A program made the position numbers and the translations under genes. Below, piece by piece: positions 45,033-53,580 of a stretch of 64,000 nt of DNA. Under the pieces are notes generated by a model. It saw only the letters and a list, made by a program, of their open reading frames with translations. It ran no database searches and was not told the origin of the DNA. This DNA is from Hymenobacter arizonensis (GTDB lineage Bacteria; Bacteroidota; Bacteroidia; Cytophagales; Hymenobacteraceae): NCBI RefSeq assembly GCF_900115775.1, contig NZ_FOXS01000005.1:372001-436000 (forward strand). Direction: 5' to 3'. How positions within the stretch are numbered: position 1 is the first letter of the stretch; the number at the start of each line of letters is the position of its first letter.

Positions 45033-46889
45033 ATGCACGTTGCCATGCGCAAAAGTTTTCTGCAAGCCCTGCTGCTGGGCGGCCTCAGTTTATGCTCCGT
45101 ACCCGCCCGGGCCCAGGCTCCCAAGCACACATTTGCGCTGGGTTCGGAGCATTTTCTGCTCGATGGCCAGCCGTTTCAGATGATATCGGGCGAGCTGCAC
45201 TACCCGCGCATTCCGCGCGAAGTGTGGCGTGCGCGCCTCAAAATGGCCAAGGCCATGGGCCTGAATACTATTGGCACCTACGTGTTCTGGAACGCCCACG
45301 AGCCCCAGCCGGGCAAGTACGATTTCTCGGGCAACCACGACGTGGCCGCCTTCGTGAAAATGGCCCAGGAAGAAGGCCTGTGGGTGGTGCTGCGCCCCAG
45401 CCCCTACGTGTGCGCCGAGTGGGAATTTGGCGGCTACCCCTACTGGCTGCAAACCGTGCCCGGGCTGAAAGTGCGCAGCCAGGAGCCGCAGTTCGTGGCC
45501 GCCTACCGCCGCTACATTCAGGCCGTGGGCAAGCAGCTAGCCCCCCTGCAGGTGAACCACGGCGGCCCCGTGCTGCTGGTGCAGGTCGAAAACGAGTACG
45601 GCTCCTACGGCAACGACAAAGCGTACCTGGCCCTCAACAAAAAGCTGTTTGAAGAAGCCGGTTTCGACGGGCTGCTCTACACCTGCGACCCGGTGAAGGA
45701 CGTGGCCGATGGCCACCTGCCCGCCCTGCTGCCCGCCGTCAACGGCACAGACAAGCCCAGCCAAATTCGGCAGCTGGTGCGCGCCAACCACAGCGGCAAA
45801 GGCCCATACTACGTGGCCGAATGGTACCCCGCCTGGTTTGACTGGTGGGGCACGCCGCACCACACCGTGCCCGCCGAGAAATACACGCCCGGCCTCGATT
45901 CGGTGCTGCAGGCCGGCATGTCCATCAACATGTACATGTTTCACGGCGGCACCACCCGCGGCTTCATGAACGGGGCCAACTACAAGGGCGGCACCTCCAA
46001 CTACGAGCCCCAGATAAGCAGCTACGACTACGACGCGCCCCTCGATGAAGCCGGCAACGCCACGCCCAAATTCCACGCCTTCCGGCAGGTGATTGCCAAG
46101 TATCGGCCAGCCGGGCAGCCCTTGCCGCCCGTGCCCACCGCCCGCCCCGCCGCCGCCTTACCGGCCCTGCAGCTCGGCCGCGCCGCCAGCCTGCTCAGCC
46201 AGCTGCCGGCGCCCGTGGCCAGCCCCACGCCCCTCACCTTCGAGGCCCTGAAGCAAGACTACGGCTTTGTGCTGTACCGCGCCACCGTGCCCGGCGGCAG
46301 CACCCAAACCCTGAAGATTACCGACCTGCGCGACTACGCCGTGGTGCTCGTGAATGGCCAGCGCGTGGGCACCCTCGACCGCCGCCTGCGCCAAGACAGC
46401 CTACAAGTGGCCCTGCCCGCCGGCTCGGTGCAGCTCGACATTCTGGTCGAAAACATGGGCCGCATCAACTTCGGCAAGTACCTGCTCGAAAACACCAAGG
46501 GCATCACCCAAAGCGTGCGCCTGGGGAGGCAGGAAGTAAAGAACTGGCGCATGTACCGACTGCCGTTCAGCCAGGCCCCCGCGCTGACCAAGCCCGCCAC
46601 GCAGAGACCGGCCGCCACGGCGGCCCCGGTGCTCCGCTCAACTACTTTCTCCGTGGCCCAGCCCGCCGATACCTACCTCGACATGCGCGCCTGGGGCAAA
46701 GGCTGCGCGTGGGTAAACGGCCACAACCTGGGCCGCTACTGGGCCATTGGCCCGCAGCAAACGCTGTACGTGCCTGCCGAGTGGCTGAAAAAGGGCAAGA
46801 ATGAAGTCACCGTGCTCGAATTGCTCAAGCCGGACCAAGCCACCCTCACCACCCTCGACCACCCCATTCTCAACGAGCTGCGGCCCTGA
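45033..46889 (+). CDS. Glycoside hydrolase family 35 beta-galactosidase
   Basis: 618 residues from ATG 45033; ATG 45045 also fits. Signal peptide RKSFLQALLLGGLSLCSVPARAQ. GH35 hallmarks are MISGELHYPRIPREVWRARLKMAKAMGLNTIGTYVFWNAHEP, RPSPYVCAEWEFGGYPYWL, QVENEYGSYG (acid/base Glu188) and YVAEWYPAWFDWWG (nucleophile Glu263), then NMYMFHGGTTRGFMNGAN. The C-terminal beta domains include WGKGCAWVNGHNLGRYW. It removes terminal beta-linked galactose. It could assist degradation of galactan side chains by the pectin locus 20 kb away, but sits alone here. The 200 bases upstream hold no recognised element. Confidence 0.93.
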   Translation: MHVAMRKSFLQALLLGGLSLCSVPARAQAPKHTFALGSEHFLLDGQPFQMISGELHYPRIPREVWRARLKMAKAMGLNTIGTYVFWNAHEPQPGKYDFSGNHDVAAFVKMAQEEGLWVVLRPSPYVCAEWEFGGYPYWLQTVPGLKVRSQEPQFVAAYRRYIQAVGKQLAPLQVNHGGPVLLVQVENEYGSYGNDKAYLALNKKLFEEAGFDGLLYTCDPVKDVADGHLPALLPAVNGTDKPSQIRQLVRANHSGKGPYYVAEWYPAWFDWWGTPHHTVPAEKYTPGLDSVLQAGMSINMYMFHGGTTRGFMNGANYKGGTSNYEPQISSYDYDAPLDEAGNATPKFHAFRQVIAKYRPAGQPLPPVPTARPAAALPALQLGRAASLLSQLPAPVASPTPLTFEALKQDYGFVLYRATVPGGSTQTLKITDLRDYAVVLVNGQRVGTLDRRLRQDSLQVALPAGSVQLDILVENMGRINFGKYLLENTKGITQSVRLGRQEVKNWRMYRLPFSQAPALTKPATQRPAATAAPVLRSTTFSVAQPADTYLDMRAWGKGCAWVNGHNLGRYWAIGPQQTLYVPAEWLKKGKNEVTVLELLKPDQATLTTLDHPILNELRP

Positions 46890-46925
46890 GGCTGAGCTCA
46901 AGGGAGAAAGCCGGCCCAACGAGTA

Positions 46926-47744
46926 TTATTTGGCCGGGAGCACCAGCACCGGAATCTTGCTTTCGAGTAGCACCTGTGCCGTGACGCTGCGGTGGAACAG
47001 GTTGCCCATGAAGCTGCGCTGCCGGGCAATGAGCACCACCAGGTCGAAGTCTTTGGGCTGCGCCGCGTGCAGGATGCCCGCCGCCACGTCCTCATTCACC
47101 AGTGTGCGCGTGCCTACGGGCGGCAGCTCCAGCGCCAGGCCCGTGCGGAGCACCGAGTCGAGCACGGAGGGCGGCAGCTCGCCGCTGTGCCTGTCGGGCA
47201 TCACGTGGCCCACCACCAGCTCAGCCCCGAGGGCCGCCAAAAACTGGCGGGCGCTGCCGGCGTGCTCGCCCAGCGTAAAGTTTTCGCCATCAACAACCAG
47301 CAGCACGCGCCGCGGCGGGGCCGTGCTTTCTACCGAGTGCGGCACTACCAGCATGGGGTAGGGGGTGGTGCGCAGGATGTCCAGCGAAGTCGTTTCCACC
47401 AGCTCATTGGGCGTGCCCGAGTGGTCGGCGCGGCCCAGCACCACCAGCTGCGGGTGGTGGCGGGTCACGGCGTCGGCCACGGCAAAGGCGATGCGGCCGT
47501 GCCCTACTTCGGCCACCACCGGCACCGGCAGGTGGCTGGCCACGCCGTTGAGGGCCAGGTCCATGGCTTCCTGGCTTAGGTTCGAGAGCTGGCCCGTGAA
47601 CATCTCGGGGTCGAGGATGGAGTCGCGGCGCACGTGCAGCAGCACCAGCCGGGCCTTCAGCGGCACGGCCAGGTTGGTGGCGTAGTCCAGCGCCCGGTTG
47701 GCCGCCTGAAAAAAGTCGGTGAGAATAAGCAGGGAAGCGGCCAT
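46926..47744 (-). CDS. Universal stress protein, two-domain
   Basis: 272 residues starting MAASLLILTDFFQAANRALDYA. This start is chosen by alignment with the paralogue at 48640-49464, which begins MSPSLVVLTDFFAVSNRALSYA; the frame is open further upstream to 47906. Two tandem Usp folds are visible: residues ~1-145 ending HPQLVVLGRADHSGTP and LLVVPHSV, and ~150-272 (RRVLLVVDGENFTLGEHAGSARQFL to VLVLPAK). The second fold carries RQRSFMGNLFHRSVTAQVLLESKIPVLVLP, the usual place of the nucleotide-binding loop, though the classical G-2x-G-9x-G(S/T) is degenerate. Probable cytoplasmic stress or nucleotide sensor. It is divergent from the BON gene. Confidence 0.9.
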   Translation of the reverse strand: MAASLLILTDFFQAANRALDYATNLAVPLKARLVLLHVRRDSILDPEMFTGQLSNLSQEAMDLALNGVASHLPVPVVAEVGHGRIAFAVADAVTRHHPQLVVLGRADHSGTPNELVETTSLDILRTTPYPMLVVPHSVESTAPPRRVLLVVDGENFTLGEHAGSARQFLAALGAELVVGHVMPDRHSGELPPSVLDSVLRTGLALELPPVGTRTLVNEDVAAGILHAAQPKDFDLVVLIARQRSFMGNLFHRSVTAQVLLESKIPVLVLPAK

Positions 47745-48032
47745 GGGCAGGAGTGAGGATAGAGCTGGAAACAACAGCAAAGTACCGGCCCGTGGGGCAA
47801 TCATCACTTGCGTAAAGTCGGCCGCAAACCTGATTTTAGTCATGTGCGCCGGGCGGGTCTGGCTGCCGCCCGCCAAGTTCGGGCTAGTGCTTTCTTCACT
47901 GCGCAATGAGGAAGAGTATGATAAAAGTCATGTGGTGAAGTAATCATTGTCAGAGCATTGGCAGTGGTATGGGGCGAATTTTGGATTGTCCTTACCGTCC
48001 ACCGCGGGGTGCGCCCCGCTCACTACTTCGCC
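47745..48032. promoter_or_regulatory. Divergent promoter region with two Crp/Fnr-like sites
   Basis: Between the divergent Usp and BON genes, TGATTTTAGTCA (47831-47842) and TGATAAAAGTCA (47919-47930) share TGAT-N4-GTCA and are followed in both cases by TGTG. They are 88 bases apart. The core TGA-N6-TCA symmetry fits a dimeric regulator of the Crp/Fnr superfamily. Usp genes are often controlled by such regulators in other bacteria. No regulator gene of this type is in the window, so the assignment is tentative. Confidence 0.4.
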
Positions 48033-48368
48033 ATGCTTACCTCACTTCGGCCCCTGCCCAACACCGCCCAGCCCGCCGCCCCCGAAAGCCTGCTGCCACA
48101 GCAGCCCGACGAAGCCCTGGAACAAGCCGTGCGCACTCTGTTTCGGCAAGACCCGCAGCTGCCCGCTTTTGAAGCGCGGGTGCAGGCCCACCACGGAGTA
48201 GTGACGCTGGTGGGCGTGGTGGGCACCCTGCGCACCCGGCAGGCCGCCGAAGAAAAGGTGCGCCGCGTGGCCGGCGTGTGGCACGTGCACAACCTCCTGA
48301 AGGTGCGCCCCAGCCAGCCGAGGCCCGCGGCTGCCGGCCGCCCTCAAGCGGGCGCCTCTCCAAAGTAG
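48033..48368 (+). CDS. Small BON-domain protein
   Basis: 111 residues from ATG 48033; the frame is open upstream but without supporting features. One BON domain covers residues ~27-95: DEALEQAVRTLFRQDPQLPAFEARVQAHHGVVTLVGVVGTLRTRQAAEEKVRRVAGVWHVHNLLKV, with the Gly of VVGTL and the VxxVxN-like end. The C-terminus is Pro/Ala/Arg-rich. No signal peptide, so cytoplasmic or membrane-associated. BON domains bind lipid or other hydrophobic surfaces and occur in stress proteins such as OsmY. It is flanked by two Usp genes, which suggests a general stress cluster. It is followed 29 bases later by a small gene on the same strand. Confidence 0.82.
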   Translation: MLTSLRPLPNTAQPAAPESLLPQQPDEALEQAVRTLFRQDPQLPAFEARVQAHHGVVTLVGVVGTLRTRQAAEEKVRRVAGVWHVHNLLKVRPSQPRPAAAGRPQAGASPK

Positions 48369-48397
48369 TTTTTCATCCCACCCTTTTCCCATTCGCT

Positions 48398-48628
48398 ATG
48401 AAAACGTCTGGATTTGCAACTTCCCGCGCCCGCTCATATTACGGCCGTTCTGCCGGCGCATCGCTGGCTATCAGCTCCGAAGCCCTGCGGCGCACGCAGG
48501 AGGCCGATGCCGCCCTGGCGCTGGACCACTGGGGCTACGAGCAGTCGGGCCCGGCGGCCGGTTCGCAGTCAACCGACAAGTCCCGCTGGCCCCAGGCGCC
48601 GGCCCCTGCCGCTTCTCCATCTTATTAA
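48398..48628 (+). CDS. Small hypothetical protein between BON and Usp genes
   Basis: 76 residues starting MKTSGFATSRARSYYGRS. Family not recognised. It is hydrophilic with no membrane span; the centre (SSEALRRTQEADAALALDHWGYEQSG) is probably helical and the C-terminus is Pro/Ala/Ser-rich. Spacing of 29 bases from the BON gene and 11 bases to the next Usp gene indicates a three-gene operon, which is the main support for it being real. Confidence 0.6.
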   Translation: MKTSGFATSRARSYYGRSAGASLAISSEALRRTQEADAALALDHWGYEQSGPAAGSQSTDKSRWPQAPAPAASPSY

Positions 48629-48639
48629 TAAGCATTGCC

Positions 48640-49464
48640 ATGAGTCCCTCCCTGGTTGTCCTGACCGATTTTTTCGCGGTTTCTAACCGTGCGCTTTCCT
48701 ATGCAGCGGGCCTGGCCCTGCCGCTGCAGGCGCATTTGGTGCTGCTGCACGTGCGCCACGACGGCCTGCTGGCCCCCGCCGAGTACCGCAGCTCCCGCAC
48801 CCGTTCCGGCGTGAAAAAAACCGAGCACGCCCTGGAGCAGCTGGCCGCCACGCAGCCCGTGCCCACCCACGTAGATGTTTCGGAAGAATACCTGCCCGAT
48901 GCCGTGCAGGCGGTGGTGCGCCGCTACCACCCGCTGCTGCTGGTGCTGGGCCGGCCCGGCATGGCCAATGCCCCCGAGGAAATCATTGTGAGCACGGCCA
49001 TGGACCTGCTGCGCCACGCGCCCTCCCCGCTGCTGGTGGTGCCCACCGTGGGCTGGGATTCGTTTCCGCCCCGCCGCCTGCTGCTGGCCGTCGATGGCGA
49101 GCCGTTTCAGCTCACGCAGTCGCAGAACGTGGTGCGGCACTTGCTGCAAGCCACCCAAGGCACGCTCGATGTGGTGCACGTGGCCGACGCCGCCGAGACC
49201 CGCCCCGACGCCGTGACCCTGCTGCACCACCTTCGGCAAAACGACCTCGCCGCCGACGTCACGGACCCCAGCCGGCTCCACACGCTGGTTCGGCACCGCG
49301 TGGTGGAGGGCGTGCTCGAAGAAGCCGCCCGCCTTGAAGCCGACCTGCTGGTGGTGGTAGCCCGCCGCCACAGCCTGCTGGGCAGCCTGTTTCACCGCAG
49401 CGTCACGGCCCAGCTCATTCAGGACAGCCCCATCCCGGTGCTCCTGCTGCCAGCCGAAGATTAA
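48640..49464 (+). CDS. Universal stress protein, two-domain
   Basis: 274 residues, clearly paralogous to the minus-strand Usp 900 bases upstream. First Usp fold: SPSLVVLTDFFAVSNRALSYAAGLALPLQAHLVLLHVRHD to HPLLLVLGRPGMAN and LLVVPTVGW; second: RRLLLAVDGEPFQLTQSQNVV to RRHSLLGSLFHRSVTAQLIQDSPIPVLLLPAED. The shared LFHRSVTAQ block near the C-terminus is more conserved than the rest. It is probably cytoplasmic. It is the last gene of the BON operon. Having two diverged copies on opposite strands around one regulatory region suggests that they respond to the same signal. Confidence 0.9.
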   Translation: MSPSLVVLTDFFAVSNRALSYAAGLALPLQAHLVLLHVRHDGLLAPAEYRSSRTRSGVKKTEHALEQLAATQPVPTHVDVSEEYLPDAVQAVVRRYHPLLLVLGRPGMANAPEEIIVSTAMDLLRHAPSPLLVVPTVGWDSFPPRRLLLAVDGEPFQLTQSQNVVRHLLQATQGTLDVVHVADAAETRPDAVTLLHHLRQNDLAADVTDPSRLHTLVRHRVVEGVLEEAARLEADLLVVVARRHSLLGSLFHRSVTAQLIQDSPIPVLLLPAED

Positions 49465-49664
49465 GCCCAGCCGGGGCCAGCAACAAGGCGGGGCGTGGCA
49501 CGCGCCTGGCCCCGCTGCCCCGCTGCCAAAATCCGGTGCTGGAACCCAGACTGCTGGCTGTGCCACAGTGGGGGCTAACCATTCTTGTGGGTTCTGCGTT
49601 AAAGGCAACTCAAAAGCCGCATTATTTTCAATGCGGTACCTTACACACTGAACCTTTTGGTCCT

Positions 49665-49955
49665 ATGAAAAAGCAAATTTTTCTTATCGCCCTGTTGGTA
49701 GCTACTGGCGCCTATTCGGCCAATGCTCAGGCCACTAACACCACCACGACCAAGCAGACCACGGTGACGCCGGCTACGCCCGCCACCCCTGCTACTCCCG
49801 CCACGCCCGCGGTTGAAACCCCCGCTTCCACTACCACAGTAGAGTCGACCACTACCACCACCGAGCCCGCCACCGCTGAACCCGTGCAAGCGGTGCCCGC
49901 CGACGCTAAAGTGAAAGCCAAGCGCAACAAAACCAAGATTAAGCCCAAAGACTAA
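49665..49955 (+). CDS. Small secreted Thr/Ala/Pro-rich low-complexity protein
   Basis: 96 residues. Signal peptide MKKQIFLIALLVATGAYSANAQ, then a low-complexity region with four tandem PAT units (TPATPATPATPATPAVE) and Thr runs, ending with a basic tail KVKAKRNKTKIKPKD. No family recognised. The sequence resembles short exported proteins of Bacteroidota that may be cell wall or surface associated. A terminator follows immediately, which supports an independent gene. The preceding 200 bases contain no recognised promoter. Confidence 0.65.
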   Translation: MKKQIFLIALLVATGAYSANAQATNTTTTKQTTVTPATPATPATPATPAVETPASTTTVESTTTTTEPATAEPVQAVPADAKVKAKRNKTKIKPKD

Positions 49956-49984
49956 GGCCCAGCCTGAGTTTTGAGCCCCTTCCA

Positions 49985-50019
49985 ACGGCCGGCCGCAAGC
50001 AATTGCAGCCGGCCGTTTT
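49985..50019 (+). terminator. Rho-independent terminator after the low-complexity protein gene
   Basis: ACGGCCGGC (49985-49993) pairs perfectly with GCCGGCCGT (50008-50016), followed by TTT. The following gap to 50245 holds nothing recognised. Confidence 0.75.
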
Positions 50020-50245
50020 GCTTGTGGGCCGGCGCAGGTCCGCGGGTTCAGCGCCGCCAGTGCCCGCCCAGTAGGCCGCTCTGCCGGCTAAGCGCTGGCT
50101 CCCCTCGGCAAAGTCAAGCCGGCTGCTTACGTTTGGTTGCTGGCTGGCCCGGGCTTTGCGGCGCTCCCGGGGCCGGCAGCGGCAGGCACCCAAAACCGCG
50201 TATGCTGTTCAATTGGCCCGCACTTCTTGCCACTGAAAAGGTCCC

Positions 50246-50959
50246 ATGGAAAAGCCGGAAATCATCTCCTACCAGGCGCTGCGCAAAATCGTGGGTATGT
50301 TGGGCATTGCCTTTCCTGTTGGTTTGGTGTTGGGGTCTATTGTGCTGGGCTCTTGCGAGTGGTCCGACATTCAAGGCTCCATCAGCGGGTATTATCATAC
50401 CGTGATGCGCGACGTATTTGTGGGCACGCTCTGCGTGGTGGCGTTTTTCCTGTATGCCTACAGGGGCTACAACCATTGGGCCGATATTCTGGCCAGCCGG
50501 GCGGCCTGCGTCTTTGCTTTGGGCGTCGCTTTTTTCCCCACCAGCATGCAGGACGAGCCCCGTAATGCCTGTACCCGCATGCTGGAACCCGCCGCCAAAT
50601 GGGTGGGCACCGTGCATTACGTTTCGGCGGCCCTGCTCTTCGCCACTTTCACGGTTTTCTCCCTGCTGCTCTTTACCAAAACCGACGGCGACATGACCCC
50701 GGAGAAAGAGAAGCGCAACCTGATTTTCCGAATCTGCGGCGTAGTGATGGCCCTGTGCATCGTGTTGCTGGGCCTGTATTTCGCTTTTTTTGAGCGAACC
50801 TCACTGCGGAATTATAAGCCGGTGTTTTGGCTGGAAGCCATTGCTCTTTGGGCCTTCGGTATTTCCTGGCTCACCAAGGGTGAGTTCATCTTTAAAGACA
50901 AGCTGCACCACAGCGCAAGCACCCAAGGCCGGCCCCGACAGCCTCTTCCAGTGTCGTAG
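50246..50959 (+). CDS. Six-span integral membrane protein, DUF998-like
   Basis: 237 residues. About six membrane spans: GMLGIAFPVGLVLGSIVLGS, DVFVGTLCVVAFFLYAY, ILASRAACVFALGVAFF, HYVSAALLFATFTVFSLLLF, ICGVVMALCIVLLGLYFAFF and VFWLEAIALWAFGISWL. A conserved-looking loop SISGYYHTVMRDVFVGTL lies between spans 1 and 2, and PTSMQDEPRNACTRM between spans 3 and 4. The layout resembles DUF998-type proteins, but no enzymatic motif or transporter signature was recognised. Its function is unknown. It is convergent with the glycosyltransferase gene downstream. Confidence 0.8.
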   Translation: MEKPEIISYQALRKIVGMLGIAFPVGLVLGSIVLGSCEWSDIQGSISGYYHTVMRDVFVGTLCVVAFFLYAYRGYNHWADILASRAACVFALGVAFFPTSMQDEPRNACTRMLEPAAKWVGTVHYVSAALLFATFTVFSLLLFTKTDGDMTPEKEKRNLIFRICGVVMALCIVLLGLYFAFFERTSLRNYKPVFWLEAIALWAFGISWLTKGEFIFKDKLHHSASTQGRPRQPLPVS

Positions 50960-51002
50960 GAGCAGGCAAAATATGCTGCCCCGCAAGCTAGCGCAGCGGA
51001 GC

Positions 51003-51767
51003 CTACAGCTTGTTTTGCTTGATTAATCTCCGGTACAGGCCCAACAGGCGGCGCTGCGACACGCCAAGCCAGTAGAGCCCGGCAATGAGCGTGAAAGCCC
51101 CTTGCAGACGGTACACGCCATTATCAAGGTACTTGCGGGCCGATGTGGTGACGGCGCGGGGCAGCAGCCGAAACGGCGCCCGGGCCTGCAGCCGCCGCAC
51201 TATTTCCTGGTCTTCCATAACGAGCAGGTCTTCCCGGAAGCCACCCACCTGCTCAAAAAGCTCGCGCCGCACAAACAGGCTTTGGTCGCCGAATCGCAAG
51301 GCCGTCAGGGGCAGGCGCGTGCACCAGGCGCTGAAGCGTAAAAACCAGTGGGAGTGGTCGAAGGCTAGGCGGTAGCAGCCGCTGGCGTAGCCCTGCTGGT
51401 GGGCCTGGCGCAGGTCGTGCAGGAAGCCGGGCGGCGGGAAAGAGTCGGCGTGCAGAAAGTACAGCAGCTCGCCAGTGGCCTGCCGGGCGCCGTGGTTCAT
51501 TTGGGCGGCCCGGCCCTTGCGGGGGCAGGCGAGCACGGCCACGCCGGCGAGCTGGGCACGGGCCCGGGTGTCGTCGGTACTACCGCCGTCGGCCACTATA
51601 ATTTCCAGCCCGGTTTCCCCGGCGGTGGCCTGCTGCAAGTAGTTGAGCAGGGACCGTATGGTGAGCCCCTCGTTGTAAGTAGGGATAATAATGCTCACCC
51701 GCGACGGCACGCTGGCCGGCGCGGGGCGCCGGTGGGCAGCAGGCAGGGCGGGGGCAGAGGCGAACAT
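51003..51767 (-). CDS. Family 2 glycosyltransferase (TIGR04283-like)
   Basis: 254 residues, GT-A fold. N-terminus VSIIIPTYNEGLTIRSLLNYLQQ, nucleotide-binding EIIVADGGSTDDTRARA, GRAAQMNHGARQATGELLYFLHADSFPPPGFL with the DxD-like HAD motif, then FGDQSLFVRRELFEQVGGFREDLLVMEDQEIVRRL with an ED motif. The pattern AAQMNxGA..LLFLHAD is characteristic of the TIGR04283 group, often linked to arsenosugar or other modified-sugar genes. None of those partners is adjacent, so its acceptor is unknown. It is divergent from the thioredoxin-like gene. Confidence 0.88.
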   Translation of the reverse strand: MFASAPALPAAHRRPAPASVPSRVSIIIPTYNEGLTIRSLLNYLQQATAGETGLEIIVADGGSTDDTRARAQLAGVAVLACPRKGRAAQMNHGARQATGELLYFLHADSFPPPGFLHDLRQAHQQGYASGCYRLAFDHSHWFLRFSAWCTRLPLTALRFGDQSLFVRRELFEQVGGFREDLLVMEDQEIVRRLQARAPFRLLPRAVTTSARKYLDNGVYRLQGAFTLIAGLYWLGVSQRRLLGLYRRLIKQNKL

Positions 51768-51979
51768 AAACCGGACGACGTGAGCAGCGGGCCAGCGTAT
51801 GAAAAACTGGTTTTTCGGGCCCGTACCTGTTCAAACAAATACGCCGGCCCAAAGGCCCACGTTGTCGAACCCAATAAATAAAGCTCGGGTTTGGGAGGTA
51901 GAAAACAGGCGCCGCCCTCACCTGAGTTTTTCGGGCAGATATGAGCTAGCCGGCAGTTCCTTTGCCCTGTTGTACCCTG

Positions 51980-52591
51980 ATGAAAACGATGCTGACCCGT
52001 AAAAACTTGTTGTCGTGGCTTCCCTTTGCGGTGCTGGCTTTGGTCATGTTCACCGACCTGCGGCCCCTGGTGCAGGGCCAAGTGCAGCGCGGCTTGCTGT
52101 CCACTGGCCTGTGGAACGCCCCGCTGCCCGCCCCGCCCGCCGCCATGCCGGTAGTGAAAACCGGACTTGCCGCCTACCCACACAATGTAGCGCTGCTCAG
52201 CCTTGCCGGCCAACCCGTTAATCTGAGTGAGCTCCAGGGCAAAACGGTGTTCGTGAACCTGTGGGCCAGCTGGTGCGGCCCGTGCCTGGCCGAGATGCCC
52301 GGCATTCAGGCGCTGTACGAAAAGGCCGACCCCACCAAGGTGGCCTTCGTGATGATTTCGCTGGATGAGCGGCCGGCCCGGGCCCAGGCTTTGCTCAAGC
52401 GCCGCGGCTACACCTTCCCCGTGTATGTTCCCGCGGCCCCGCTTCCTGCGCCATTCAATTCGCAGTCCATTCCTTCCACCGTCATCCTGCGGCCCGACGG
52501 CCAGGTAGCCGTTCGGCACGACGGCATGGCCAACTACGACACGCCCGAATTCCGCGCGGCGCTGGAAAACCTCGCGCTATCGAGCCAGTAA
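51980..52591 (+). CDS. TlpA/ResA-like thiol-disulfide oxidoreductase
   Basis: 203 residues from ATG 51980 (ATG 51989 also possible). One N-terminal membrane anchor (LLSWLPFAVLALVMFTDL) puts the thioredoxin domain outside the cytoplasmic membrane. The fold is clear: AGQPVNLSELQGKTVFVNLWASWCGPCLAEMPGIQALYEK with the active-site WCGPC, FVMISLDE, and the cis-Pro in QSIPSTVILRPDG. Such proteins reduce cysteines in cytochrome c maturation or in exported proteins. No cytochrome biogenesis gene is nearby. It converges on the nuclease gene with a 2-base gap, so the transcripts may overlap. Confidence 0.9.
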   Translation: MKTMLTRKNLLSWLPFAVLALVMFTDLRPLVQGQVQRGLLSTGLWNAPLPAPPAAMPVVKTGLAAYPHNVALLSLAGQPVNLSELQGKTVFVNLWASWCGPCLAEMPGIQALYEKADPTKVAFVMISLDERPARAQALLKRRGYTFPVYVPAAPLPAPFNSQSIPSTVILRPDGQVAVRHDGMANYDTPEFRAALENLALSSQ

Positions 52592-52593
52592 AA

Positions 52594-53439
52594 TCAGGAG
52601 GTGGGGCCGGTGTCGACGCGGGCTTCTATCACCTGCTGCACCGCCGCGGGCACCGCCGACAGCAGGTCCAGGCCCGTGGCTGCCTCAATGGCGTCGACGG
52701 TGGTGCGGTAGGTGCCCCAGCTAGTGCTGAGGCCGTTGTCGTTGGGCGTGTCAATGGCAATGACGCGGGTGCTGCTGCTGACACGGGCGGCATCGTTGGT
52801 GCCCACGGGCAGAATAACCACCACTTTCCAGCAGCGAGCCGGCACGGTTACGCGGCCCTGGTCGAGGGTGGTGGCGTAGCCGTTGGTGCCGGTGCCGCCG
52901 CGCCCGTAGCTGCCGGCAATGACGTAGACCTCGTTTCCGCTGGCCAGGAACGAGCGGCTGTAGTCTTCCAGGCTGGCCCAGGTTTGCTGGTTGTTGCGCG
53001 GGGCCTGGGGCATCATGTTGGTCATGAGAAACGTGGCCGAGTTATCGGCCTCGGTGTTGGTGCGGTCGGCCGAGGGGCAGAGGTGGCCCCGGTCGAAGCC
53101 GGAGTTGGTGTAGCTGCTCGCCTGCACTTGGTACCAGCCGGTGGGCAGCTCTGGGTCGGCCCGGAAATTGTCCTGGCGGCCGGCGCTGCCGCGCCACTCG
53201 GTGCTCAGGTGCCAGCTCACCCAGTTGGCAATGCCGCGGTCGCGGTGGTAGCTCAGGGCATATTGGGGCTTGGCCAGCAGGTAGTTCGTGGGCTGGGCGG
53301 GGTCGGCTGTGGCGCCGCTGGGGTTGCCCAGGGCCAGGTGGTCGGAGGGGGCGGGGGCGGGATTCTCCTTTTTGCACGCAGCCAGCAGGAGGCAGCAAGC
53401 CAGCACAGGGAAATGTAATCGCAGTCGGAATTGGAGCAT
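52594..53439 (-). CDS. DNA/RNA non-specific endonuclease, lipoprotein
   Basis: 281 residues. Lipoprotein signal LHFPVLACCLLLAAC followed by KKENPAP. The catalytic domain is close to that of the 26881-28224 protein: LALGNPSGATADPAQPTNYLLAKPQYALSYHRDRGIANWVSWHL, GFDRGHLCPSADR and FLMTNMMPQAPRNNQQTWASLEDYSRS, ending with AVQQVIEARVDTGPTS. It lacks the N-terminal beta domain of the longer paralogue. So one nuclease is predicted to be membrane anchored and the other released or surface bound. Both would digest extracellular DNA and RNA. Confidence 0.93.
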   Translation of the reverse strand: MLQFRLRLHFPVLACCLLLAACKKENPAPAPSDHLALGNPSGATADPAQPTNYLLAKPQYALSYHRDRGIANWVSWHLSTEWRGSAGRQDNFRADPELPTGWYQVQASSYTNSGFDRGHLCPSADRTNTEADNSATFLMTNMMPQAPRNNQQTWASLEDYSRSFLASGNEVYVIAGSYGRGGTGTNGYATTLDQGRVTVPARCWKVVVILPVGTNDAARVSSSTRVIAIDTPNDNGLSTSWGTYRTTVDAIEAATGLDLLSAVPAAVQQVIEARVDTGPTS

Positions 53440-53580
53440 GGTGTGGGAGCGCCGTGGTTAGGCTAATGCCCCAAACTACGAGGGCAAGCCGCCAAAGGTC
53501 CGGATTTCAGACTGGGTTTTCATGCCGAACCAACCGTGGTAGAGGGAGGAACAAGCAACAACAGTCCTGCCCAATTGCTT

